From Deltaproteobacteria bacterium HGW-Deltaproteobacteria-18 (lineage in GTDB: Bacteria > Desulfobacterota > Desulfovibrionia > Desulfovibrionales > Desulfomicrobiaceae), in NCBI GenBank assembly GCA_002841885.1, contig PHBE01000002.1, positions 358,958 to 422,957 on the forward strand: a DNA stretch of 64,000 nucleotides, read 5' to 3'. The notes beneath the pieces were generated by a model. The model was not told where the DNA came from and did not search any database. It saw nothing but the letters and a program-made list of their open reading frames with translations. The translations under genes and the position numbers were made by a program. Positions 57,142 through 64,000 of the stretch are shown here, piece by piece (position 1 is the stretch's first letter; every line of letters starts with the position of its first letter).

Positions 57142-58038
57142 ATGAAAAAACTGCTGTTTGCCGCCATGACGGCGATCTTCGTGATGATGGGATCGGCCGC
57201 TCTGGCCGGATCGGGCCACTATGTCAGCGGCGTGGAAGGCATCAAGGCCGCGACACTGCCGCCGGAAGGAATCTACTGGCGCATGTACAACGTGCTGTAT
57301 ACGGCCGACGACCTGCGGGACAAGCACGGCGACGAGATCGACGTTGACTTCGACGTCAATGTCTACGCCCTGGTCAACCGCCTCGTGTACTCCTCGGGTA
57401 TCGAACTGCTGGGCGCCAACCTCGTGGCCGACATCTGCGTGCCCCTGGTCTATACAGACATCTCCATGAAGGCCGGCGGCATGACCCTGTTCGACGACAA
57501 CGAGTTCGGTCTGGGAGACATCCTCATCGAACCGGCCATCCTGGCCTGGCACGGCCCGCGCTACGACGCGGCACTGGGTGTAGGCGTGTACCTGCCCACG
57601 GGCGACTTCGAGACCGACGAACCGGCCAGCCCCGGCAAAGGCTTCTGGACCGGCATGCTCACCGCCGGCGCCACATTCTATTTCGACGAGGCGCGCACCT
57701 GGTCCGCCTCCGTCCTGTCCCGCTACGAGATCCACTCCGAGCAGGAAGACACCGACGTGACCTACGGCAACGACTTCCACTTCGAGTGGGGCCTGGGCAA
57801 GACCGTGGCCAAGATCTGGGACGTGGGCCTGGCCGGCTACTGCCGCTGGCAGGTCACCGACGACAGCGGCCCCGGCACGACCGACGACCGTGAGCAGGCC
57901 TACGCCGTGGGCCCTGAAGTCAGCGTCTTCGTGCCCGACTGGGGCCTGGGCGTATCCCTGCGCGCCCTGTGGGAGTTCGAGAACAAGGTCAACTCCCAGG
58001 GCAACGTGACCACCCTCATGATCATGAAAGCATTCTAA
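57142..58038 (+). CDS. Outer-membrane channel-like protein (SphA/MetA-pathway family)
   Basis: The 298-residue product has a signal peptide (MKKLLFAAMTAIFVMMGSAALA), then a beta-barrel pattern as in the phenol-degradation MetA/SphA family: GIYWRMYNVLYTADDLRDK, DINVYAL-like strands, YLPTGDFETD, and a C-terminal ending VTTLMIMKAF (aromatic end). It likely admits an aromatic or heterocyclic substrate for the hydroxylase. A gap of 54 bases with a hairpin separates it from the catalytic subunit. Confidence 0.75.
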   Translation: MKKLLFAAMTAIFVMMGSAALAGSGHYVSGVEGIKAATLPPEGIYWRMYNVLYTADDLRDKHGDEIDVDFDVNVYALVNRLVYSSGIELLGANLVADICVPLVYTDISMKAGGMTLFDDNEFGLGDILIEPAILAWHGPRYDAALGVGVYLPTGDFETDEPASPGKGFWTGMLTAGATFYFDEARTWSASVLSRYEIHSEQEDTDVTYGNDFHFEWGLGKTVAKIWDVGLAGYCRWQVTDDSGPGTTDDREQAYAVGPEVSVFVPDWGLGVSLRALWEFENKVNSQGNVTTLMIMKAF

Positions 58039-58048
58039 GGACACAGAC

Positions 58049-58888
58049 ATGTTCACCATAGTCAACAGAGAGGAGATGGCCGGCGGCACGGTCATCCTGA
58101 ACGAGATCGAGGCCCCGCGCATCGCGGCCAAGGCCCGGCCGGGGCAGTTCCTGATCCTGAAGGCGGACGAAAACGGCGAGCGCATTCCCCTGACCATGGC
58201 CGAGACCGATCCCGAAAAAGGAACCGTGACCGTCATCTACATGGTCGTGGGCAAGAGCACGGAGCTCTTCAGGCGCCTGAAGGTCGGCGAAGCGTATCAG
58301 AACGTCATCGGCCCCCTGGGCCAGCCCACCCACATCGAGCCAGGGAAGAACGTAGTCTGCGTAGGCGGCGGCACCGGCGTGGCCGTGCTGCACCCCATAG
58401 CCCGCGGCATGAAGCAGGCCGGCTGCAACGTCACCTCCATCATCGGCGCGCGCAACCACGACCTGCTCATCCTGGAGGACAAGATGGGCCAGGCCTCAAC
58501 TGACCTGCACATCTGCACCGATGACGGCTCCTACGGACGCAAGGGTTTTGTCACGGAGGTGCTCAAAGAGAAACTGGAGACCGGCGGCGTGGACCAGGTC
58601 GTGGCCATCGGGCCGGTGCCCATGATGAAGTTTGTGTCGCTCATGACCAAGGATTACGGCGTGCCGACCATGGTCAGCCTCAACCCCATCATGATCGACG
58701 GCACTGGCATGTGCGGCGGCTGCCGAGTGACCGTTGGCGGCGAAACGAAATTCGGCTGCGTGGACGGGCCGGAGTTCGACGGTCATCAAGTGGACTTCGA
58801 CGAGCTCATCATGCGCCTGCGGGCCTACACCGAACAGGAGCACTGCAGCCACGAGCGCTGCAAGTGGGAAGAAGGAGGGCACGCATGA
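58049..58888 (+). CDS. NfnA-type FAD/NAD-binding, [2Fe-2S] electron-transfer protein
   Basis: The 279-residue protein resembles dihydroorotate dehydrogenase electron-transfer subunit and NfnA: FLILKADENGERIPLTMAE (FAD), GGGTGVAVLHPIARGMKQAG (NAD), and a [2Fe-2S] ligand set MCGGCRVTVGGETKFGCVDGPEF. Its stop overlaps the start of the GltD-like gene. The pair forms a flavin-based NAD(P)H oxidoreductase. It may couple the hydroxylase to the NAD(P) pool. Confidence 0.88.
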   Translation: MFTIVNREEMAGGTVILNEIEAPRIAAKARPGQFLILKADENGERIPLTMAETDPEKGTVTVIYMVVGKSTELFRRLKVGEAYQNVIGPLGQPTHIEPGKNVVCVGGGTGVAVLHPIARGMKQAGCNVTSIIGARNHDLLILEDKMGQASTDLHICTDDGSYGRKGFVTEVLKEKLETGGVDQVVAIGPVPMMKFVSLMTKDYGVPTMVSLNPIMIDGTGMCGGCRVTVGGETKFGCVDGPEFDGHQVDFDELIMRLRAYTEQEHCSHERCKWEEGGHA

Positions 58889-60282
58889 GCACCGCCAAAA
58901 CCCCCAGGCAGACCATGCCCGAACAGCCACCGCTGGTCCGGGCCCGCAACTTCGAGGAAGTGCCTCTGGGCTACACCGCCGAGCAGGCCGTGGCCGAGGC
59001 CGGCCGCTGCCTGCAGTGCAAAAACCCGGCGTGCGTACAGGGCTGTCCCGTAAACGTCGACATCCCGGGTTTCATCAAACACATGGCCGAGGGGAACTTC
59101 GACAAGGCCATCGGCAAGATCTGGGAGCGCAACAGCCTGCCCGCCGTGTGCGGCCGGGTCTGTCCCCAGGAAATCCAGTGCGAAGGCAACTGCCTGCTGG
59201 GCCGCAAGGGCGAGGCCGTGGCCATCGGCAATTTGGAGCGCTTCGCCGCCGATTGGGAGCGCAGCCATCATGTCTGCGAGCTGCCCATTCGCGATGCGGC
59301 CACAGGCCGGAAGGTGGCCGTGGTCGGCTCGGGGCCGTCCAGCCTGACCGTGGCCAGCGACCTGGTGCTCAAGGGCCATGAAGTCAGCCTCTTCGAGGCC
59401 TTCCACAAGCCCGGCGGCGTGCTCGTCTACGGCATCCCGGAGTTCCGGCTGCCCAAGGACATTGTCGGGGCCGAGGTGTCCTGCCTGCAAGCCCAGGGCG
59501 TGAAGCTCGAGTGCGATGTGGTCGTGGGCCGCACCGTGACCGTGGACGAGCTCTTCGAGCAGGGCTTCGACGCCGTGTACCTGGGCGTGGGTGCGGGCCT
59601 GCCCAAATTCATGAAGATCCCCGGCGAGAACCTCGTGGGCGTGCTTTCGGCCAACGAGTACCTGACCCGGGCCAACTTGATGAAAGCCTACCTCTTCCCC
59701 GAAGTGGACACGCCCATCCCGTGCGGCAGCCGCGTAGCGGTTTTGGGCGGCGGCAACGTGGCCATGGACAGCGCACGCACGGCCATGCGCCTGGGTGCGG
59801 ACAAGGTCAGCCTAGTCTACCGCCGCTCCCGCGAGGAGATGCCGGCGCGCAAGGCCGAGATCCATCACGCCGAGGAGGAAGGGCTCGACTTCCAGCTGCT
59901 GTGCAACCCGGTGCGCTATCTGGGCGACGACAAGGGAAGGCTGACGGGCATCGAGTGCATCCGCATGGAACTGGGCGAGCCCGACGCGTCGGGCCGCAGA
60001 CGGCCGGTGGAGGTGCCCGGGTCGGAGTTCGTCCTCGAATGCGACCTGGCCATCGTGGCCATCGGTTCCGGGGCCAATCCGCTGCTGACCCGTTCCACGC
60101 CTGACCTGCCCCTGAACAAGTGGGGCTACGTCACGGCCAACCAGGATACTGGCAAGACCGGCAAGAAAGGGGTCTGGGCCGGCGGCGACATCGTCACCGG
60201 CGCGGCCACGGTCATCCTGGCCATGGGCGCGGGCCGCAAGGCCGCGGACTCCATCCACGAATACCTGAACTGGGGCTGGTAA
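58885..60282 (+). CDS. NfnB/GltD-type NADPH oxidoreductase
   Basis: Start at ATG 58885 after GAAGGAGGG, overlapping the upstream stop; 465 residues. It has two [4Fe-4S] ligand groups near the N-terminus (GRCLQCKNPACVQGCPVNVDIPGF, and CGRVCPQEIQCEGNC), an FAD-binding VAVVGSGPSSLTVASDL, an NADPH-binding VAVLGGGNVAMDSARTAMRLGA, and GVWAGGDIVTGAATVILAMGAGRKAADSI. With the NfnA-like protein it resembles the bifurcating NfnAB transhydrogenase. In this operon it may serve the molybdenum hydroxylase. Confidence 0.9.
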   Translation: MSTAKTPRQTMPEQPPLVRARNFEEVPLGYTAEQAVAEAGRCLQCKNPACVQGCPVNVDIPGFIKHMAEGNFDKAIGKIWERNSLPAVCGRVCPQEIQCEGNCLLGRKGEAVAIGNLERFAADWERSHHVCELPIRDAATGRKVAVVGSGPSSLTVASDLVLKGHEVSLFEAFHKPGGVLVYGIPEFRLPKDIVGAEVSCLQAQGVKLECDVVVGRTVTVDELFEQGFDAVYLGVGAGLPKFMKIPGENLVGVLSANEYLTRANLMKAYLFPEVDTPIPCGSRVAVLGGGNVAMDSARTAMRLGADKVSLVYRRSREEMPARKAEIHHAEEEGLDFQLLCNPVRYLGDDKGRLTGIECIRMELGEPDASGRRRPVEVPGSEFVLECDLAIVAIGSGANPLLTRSTPDLPLNKWGYVTANQDTGKTGKKGVWAGGDIVTGAATVILAMGAGRKAADSIHEYLNWGW

Positions 60283-60288
60283 CAACGC

Positions 60289-60313
60289 GGGGGGGAGGAA
60301 TCCCCTCCCCCCT
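60289..60313 (+). other. G/C-rich intra-operon hairpin
   Basis: GGGGAGG, AATC loop, CCTCCCC with extra G/C around, followed by CCTTCCC. It lies between the GltD-like gene and yqeB. No T tract, so it is not a strong terminator. Confidence 0.5.
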
Positions 60314-60336
60314 TCCCGAAGCCACGAGGAGGCAGC

Positions 60337-61137
60337 ATGAATCTGAGCGAACGGGTCATCGCCATCAAGAGCGGCGGGGAAATGGCATCGGCCGTGGTCT
60401 GGCGGCTGCACCACGCGCGGATGCGGCGCATCGTGATCCTTGAGACGTCGCACCCCCTGGCCGTACGGCGCACCGTCAGCTTCTGCGAAGCCGTGCACGA
60501 CGGGACCTGCATGGTCGAGGACGTGCGCGGCGTGCGCATCGACAGTCCCGAGGAAATCGACGCGGTCTGGGCGACCGGGGACATCCCCGTGCTGGTGGAC
60601 CCGTCCTGGGACAGCCTGAAGACTATCCGGCCCGACGTGGTCGTGGACGCCATCATCGCCAAGCGCAACCTGGGCACGCGCCTGGACGAGGCCCCTCTGG
60701 TCATCGGCTTGGGGCCGGGCTTCTCCGCCGGACGCGACGCGCACCTCGTGGTCGAGACCAACCGCGGCCACAACCTCGGGCGCATCATCACCGAAGGCGA
60801 AGCCGCGCCCAACACGGGCATCCCAGGCACCATAGGCGGATTCTCGAAGGAGCGCGTCCTGCGCGCCCCCGTACCGGGCAAGCTGATCTGGGACTGCGCC
60901 CTGGGGGATCTGGTGGACAAGGACCAGGTGCTCGGCAATGTCGACGGCGAGGCCGTCCGGGCCGAGATCGCCGGTTTACTGCGCGGCCAGATCCGACCCA
61001 ACGGGCACGTGCCCAAAGGCCTCAAGCTCGGGGACATCGACCCGCGCGGCGACGTGTCCTACCTGCACACCATCTCCGACAAAGGCCGCGCCCTGGGTGG
61101 GGCCGTGCTGGAATGTATCATGAGGGCCTACAATTGA
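60337..61137 (+). CDS. yqeB: Selenium-dependent molybdenum hydroxylase system protein YqeB
   Basis: The 266-residue protein matches the YqeB/EF2563 family: VIAIKSGGEMASAVVWRLHHARMRRIVILE, the segment HPLAVRRTVSFCEAV, then VVVDAIIAKRNLGTRLDEAP, IGLGPGFSAGRDAHLVVETNRGHNLGRII and GFSKERVLRAPVPG. The family occurs only with selenium-dependent molybdenum hydroxylases and is thought to help supply labile selenium to the cofactor. The GAGGAGG site precedes ATG. Confidence 0.92.
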   Translation: MNLSERVIAIKSGGEMASAVVWRLHHARMRRIVILETSHPLAVRRTVSFCEAVHDGTCMVEDVRGVRIDSPEEIDAVWATGDIPVLVDPSWDSLKTIRPDVVVDAIIAKRNLGTRLDEAPLVIGLGPGFSAGRDAHLVVETNRGHNLGRIITEGEAAPNTGIPGTIGGFSKERVLRAPVPGKLIWDCALGDLVDKDQVLGNVDGEAVRAEIAGLLRGQIRPNGHVPKGLKLGDIDPRGDVSYLHTISDKGRALGGAVLECIMRAYN

Positions 61138-61916
61138 TCAGCCCATACCGCCCTGACACGGCCATGGCCGACGCCCTGGACCTTCCGGACCGGGGCCTCA
61201 TGGCCATCGTTGGCGCCGGGGGCAAGACCACGGCCATGTACCGCCTGGCCGCGGAACTGATCGCCCGCGGCCTGCGCACGGCCTGCGCCACCACCACGAA
61301 AATCTTCCCGCCGGCGCCGCACCAGGCCGAGCTCGTCCTGGCCGAGAACAACACGCGCCTGCTGGACATGTGCCGAGAAACCTCGGCCGTGAGGCGCCCC
61401 GTCTGCCTGGGCTGGGCCCTCGACGGGCAAAAGCTCCTAGGGCTCGAAACGGAGTTCATCCATCGCCTCGCCGACACAAAAGTCTTCGACTGGATCCTGG
61501 TGGAGGCCGACGGCGCGCGCTGCCTGCCCCTCAAGGTCCCGGCAGCGCACGAACCCGTAATACCCGGCCGCAGCACCCACGTGCTGGCCGTGGCGGGCCT
61601 GACCGCCATCGGCAGCCCCCTGAACGAGGAGCATGTCTGCCGCAGCGCGCGCTACGCCGAACTGACCGGGCTGGCCCCGGGCAGCCCGGTCACGCCCGCC
61701 TCCGTGGCCTACGCCTGCGCCCATGCCGAAGGCATGTACAAGGGAACCCCGGACGCGGCGGTGCGCCTGCTCTGGCTGAACCAGGCCGACACCCCTCGCG
61801 CCCTGGACCGCGGGCGGGAAGTGCTGGGGCTGCTGTCCGACAGCGGTGCGCTGCCCCAACGCGCCTGCCTGGGCGCGGCTGGACGCGCCCAGTGCGTCAT
61901 GGAGGTCTGGACGTGA
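61134..61916 (+). CDS. yqeC: Selenium-dependent hydroxylase accessory protein YqeC
   Basis: Start taken as TTG 61134, seven bases after GAGGG and overlapping the yqeB stop (TTGA); an upstream ATG at 61113 overlaps by 25 bases. About 260 residues. It has a P-loop VGAGGKTTAMYRLAAELIARG, then TTTKIFPP, WILVEADGARCLPLKVP and HEPVIPG. YqeC proteins are putative nucleotide-binding accessory factors, regularly beside YqeB and MocA. Confidence 0.9.
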   Translation: MISPYRPDTAMADALDLPDRGLMAIVGAGGKTTAMYRLAAELIARGLRTACATTTKIFPPAPHQAELVLAENNTRLLDMCRETSAVRRPVCLGWALDGQKLLGLETEFIHRLADTKVFDWILVEADGARCLPLKVPAAHEPVIPGRSTHVLAVAGLTAIGSPLNEEHVCRSARYAELTGLAPGSPVTPASVAYACAHAEGMYKGTPDAAVRLLWLNQADTPRALDRGREVLGLLSDSGALPQRACLGAAGRAQCVMEVWT

Positions 61917-62521
61917 GCGTACGCGGAGTGATTCTGGCCGCAGGGCTCGGGCGCCGCATGGGTGTGACCAAGCAGCTTTTGCCCATGCACGGACGGCCCA
62001 TCCTTCAGCACGTCATCGACGCGGCGCGCAGCTCCGACCTGGAACATGTCCTGTTGGTCCTCGGCCACGCCCACGAGGCCATCCGAAACAAAATCGACTG
62101 CATGGGGATCGATGTGATCGTGAACCCCGACTTTGCCAAAGGCCAAAGCACGTCCCTGCGCACTGGCCTCGCTCAGGGGCCGGAAACTAACGGGGTCATG
62201 TTCCTCTTGGGTGACCAGCCCATGGTCGGGCACGCCCTCATCGACACCCTCATCGACGCGTTCGAGACCGGACACCCCATGGCCGTGCAACCCGTGCACC
62301 AGGGACGCCCCGGCAACCCCGTCATCCTGGGCCGGGAACTCATTCGCGATGCCGCCGCCCTGACCGGTGACACGGGCGCGCGCCCACTGCTGCAGAGGCC
62401 AGGTGTCATGCATCTGGAAGTGAACGACTCCATGCTCCTACGCGACGTGGACACCATGGACGACTATCTCGCCCTGCTGGCCGTGCGGCAGACGGGACAG
62501 AACGATTCTTTCCGACCGTAA
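61913..62521 (+). CDS. mocA: MocA/MobA-like cofactor nucleotidyltransferase
   Basis: Start at GTG 61913 after GGAGGTCTGGAC, overlapping the yqeC stop (GTGA); 202 residues. NTP-transferase motifs: GVILAAGLGRRMGVTKQLLPM, NPDFAKGQSTSLRTGL, MFLLGDQPMVG, and QGRPGNPVILG. MocA adds CMP to molybdopterin for hydroxylase enzymes. The fit with the hydroxylase operon makes MocA more likely than MobA. Confidence 0.9.
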   Translation: MSVRGVILAAGLGRRMGVTKQLLPMHGRPILQHVIDAARSSDLEHVLLVLGHAHEAIRNKIDCMGIDVIVNPDFAKGQSTSLRTGLAQGPETNGVMFLLGDQPMVGHALIDTLIDAFETGHPMAVQPVHQGRPGNPVILGRELIRDAAALTGDTGARPLLQRPGVMHLEVNDSMLLRDVDTMDDYLALLAVRQTGQNDSFRP

Positions 62522-62534
62522 ACAAGGAGACATC

Positions 62535-63554
62535 ATGAAGACCATCGCCGTTGAACAAGCTGTGGGAACGGTGCTATGCCACGACATCACCCGGATCGTG
62601 CCAGGCGGGGAAAAGGGACCGGCCTTCCGGCGCGGACACGTGGTACGCGAGGAGGACATCGCCACCTTGCTCGATATCGGCAAAGCCAACCTTTATGTCT
62701 TCGACCCGGCCGACGGGTTCGTGCACGAGGACACGGCCGCCATTCGCCTGTCCCGCGCCGCAGCCGGTCCGGGCATCGTCTTCAGCGAGCCTAAGGAAGG
62801 CAAGGTCACGCTAACCGCGTCCCACGACGGCCTGCTTTGTATCGATGTCGAGGGCCTCATGCACCTGAACGACATTCAGGACGTGAGCTTCGGCACCATC
62901 CACCGCCATCAGCGCGTAAAGTCCGGCCGCGTCCTTGCCGGTACGCGGGTCATCCCCCTGGTTGTGCCCGAGGATCTCATGCGAAAGGCCGAAGCCGTCT
63001 GCGCCGATCATCTGCCCATCATCGAGGTGAAGCCCCTTAGGCCGGCGAAGGTCGGGGTGGTAACCACAGGCAGCGAAATCTTCAATGGCCGCATCAAGGA
63101 CGGATTCGGCCCGCTCCTGCGCGCCAAGTTCGAAGACCTGGGCAGCGAGGTCATAGACCAGGTCTTCGTCTCGGACATGGTGAACATGACCTCGGACGCC
63201 ATCCACTCCCTCATCCGTCAGGGGGCCGATTTCATCGCCGTGACCGGGGGCATGTCAGTGGATCCCGACGACCAGACCCCAGCGGCCATACGCATGACCG
63301 GGGCCGATGTCGTCTCCTACGGCGCGCCGACCTACCCCGGGGCCATGTTCATGCTGGCCTATCTGGACGGCGTACCCATCCTGGGCCTGCCCGGCTGCGT
63401 CATGTACTACAAGGCCAGCATCTTCGACCTGATTGTCCCCCGCCTCCTGGCAGGAGAACGGGTCACGCGCCGCGACATCGTGGCCCTTGGCCATGGCGGA
63501 CTGTGCGAAAACTGCGGCACATGTAGGTATCCGGCCTGCGGGTTCGGAAAATGA
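62535..63554 (+). CDS. MoeA-like molybdopterin-binding protein
   Basis: The 339-residue protein has an N-terminal MoeA-like segment (AVGTVLCHDITRIVPGGEKGPAFRRGHVV) and a MoaB/MoeA nucleotide site (KVGVVTTGSEIFNGRIKDGF, FIAVTGGMSVDPDDQTPAAI, GAPTYPGAMFMLAYL, GLPGCVMYYKASIFDLI). The C-terminus has a cysteine group CENCGTCRYPACGFGK not usual in MoeA, possibly metal-binding. It may insert molybdenum or work as a cofactor chaperone for the hydroxylase. It is the last gene of the operon. Confidence 0.88.
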   Translation: MKTIAVEQAVGTVLCHDITRIVPGGEKGPAFRRGHVVREEDIATLLDIGKANLYVFDPADGFVHEDTAAIRLSRAAAGPGIVFSEPKEGKVTLTASHDGLLCIDVEGLMHLNDIQDVSFGTIHRHQRVKSGRVLAGTRVIPLVVPEDLMRKAEAVCADHLPIIEVKPLRPAKVGVVTTGSEIFNGRIKDGFGPLLRAKFEDLGSEVIDQVFVSDMVNMTSDAIHSLIRQGADFIAVTGGMSVDPDDQTPAAIRMTGADVVSYGAPTYPGAMFMLAYLDGVPILGLPGCVMYYKASIFDLIVPRLLAGERVTRRDIVALGHGGLCENCGTCRYPACGFGK

Positions 63555-63573
63555 GAGAACAGAAAAGGATGTT

Positions 63574-63852
63574 TCAAACAAAATGAAATTCGTCTGATGA
63601 AGCTCTGTATTTGATCACTTCGTTAATGACCCCACAAAGAAGGTGAAGAAGAAAAAATTCAAGGGCAACATCTGACGACATCTCAATTTCTTTCAGCACC
63701 ATAGCTATTTCACGGTCTGACGTCCGAGATACAATTGCCAAGGACATTGAATCCGGCAATTTGAGACGTCCTGCACCAAGGATGAAAGTCGGTTCAACCT
63801 GCCTGTCAAGCAGTTCATAAGTTTCGCCCGCGTGATGCCTGTCAGTGCCCAA
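63574..63852 (-). CDS. Small hypothetical protein, start uncertain
   Basis: The frame from TTG 63852 (just after a stop) encodes about 92 residues, including SMSLAIVSRTSDREIAMVLKEIEMSSDVALEFFLLHLLCGVINEVIKYR. There is no clear ribosome site, and internal ATGs offer shorter products. No family was recognised. Composition is poorer in G/C than the neighbouring operon. It may be a remnant. Confidence 0.35.
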   Translation of the reverse strand: MGTDRHHAGETYELLDRQVEPTFILGAGRLKLPDSMSLAIVSRTSDREIAMVLKEIEMSSDVALEFFLLHLLCGVINEVIKYRASSDEFHFV

Positions 63853-63919
63853 TCACTCAGTACGTTTATTTATGAAATTGCCTTTTTCAATGGGTTCGAT
63901 ACTTCAGAAGTGGCTCAGT
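63853..63919. other. Short spacer, nothing seen
   Basis: No gene, repeat or terminator was recognised here. It separates the small hypothetical frame from a partial gene entering from the right edge. Confidence 0.3.
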
Positions 63920-64000
63920 TTATTTGAACAGATTCGCCTGATTTTTAGGTGGAATCTCCGCCATTCTTACATCGCCATTTTTACCAGGGGCATCTGTTCG
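63920..64000 (-). CDS. C-terminal fragment of a gene extending past the window
   Basis: The minus-strand frame from the window edge to TAA 63920 gives 26 residues, ending EIPPKNQANLFK. It has no stop in frame up to the edge. The function cannot be judged from so few residues. Confidence 0.35.
   Translation of the reverse strand, partial: RTDAPGKNGDVRMAEIPPKNQANLFK

Overview
The window looks like the chromosome of a sulfate-reducing desulfovibrionalian close to Desulfomicrobium. The reasons are a periplasmic [NiFeSe] hydrogenase whose large subunit needs a selenocysteine codon, an exosortase D/VPLPA-CTERM system, NfnAB-like and FMN hydroxyacid-oxidase genes, and a mostly GC-rich core. This assignment is inference from gene content; no database search was possible.

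Layout. 1-5.6 kb: the 3' end of purT, a DUF2059 protein, then the [NiFeSe] hydrogenase (hysB-hysA) and its maturation protease on the minus strand. 5.6-11.9 kb: a TonB-like orphan, a periplasmic binding protein, a pair of paralogous unknown proteins, a FadR-type regulator with a palindromic operator in front of an FMN-dependent hydroxyacid dehydrogenase, PilZ proteins, tRNA-Met(CAT) and a 52-residue membrane protein. 12-30.4 kb: an exopolysaccharide/exosortase locus. Its minus-strand operon carries Wza-like exporter, outer-membrane barrel, Wzz-like protein, tyrosine-kinase-like ATPase, ExeA-like ATPase, XrtD-EpsI fusion, sugar transferase and TPR lipoprotein. A sigma-54 response regulator of PrsR type and four sorting substrates with a PLPGA C-terminal signal surround it; three of the four have sigma-54-like promoter sequences. 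30.4-34.3 kb: an accessory island of four toxin-antitoxin-type modules set among degenerate word repeats, RAYT-type repeats and a fragment of APS kinase (cysC). 34.3-46.5 kb: a repeat-unit polysaccharide cluster (wecG, wecB, alpha/alpha-barrel protein, two-domain oxidoreductase, three glycosyltransferases, Wzx, Wzy, BNR_4-like secreted protein). Its distal ten kilobases are very AT-rich, which suggests acquisition. 46.5-48.1 kb: a REP array next to its RAYT transposase.

49.4-63.6 kb: a cytoplasmic PAS histidine kinase and sigma-54 response regulator, followed across a sigma-54-like promoter by a molybdenum-hydroxylase operon (FAD, 2Fe-2S and Mo subunits, outer-membrane channel, NfnAB-like electron-transfer pair, YqeB, YqeC, MocA-like and MoeA-like proteins). 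The YqeB/YqeC pair is the hallmark of selenium-dependent molybdenum hydroxylases, so both ends of the window point to selenium use.

The most notable items are the in-frame UGA of hysA with an adjacent SECIS-like hairpin, the XrtD sorting locus with a probable thioester-domain substrate, the RAYT/REP array containing copies of the transposase 3' end, and the densely packed, partly decayed toxin-antitoxin island.
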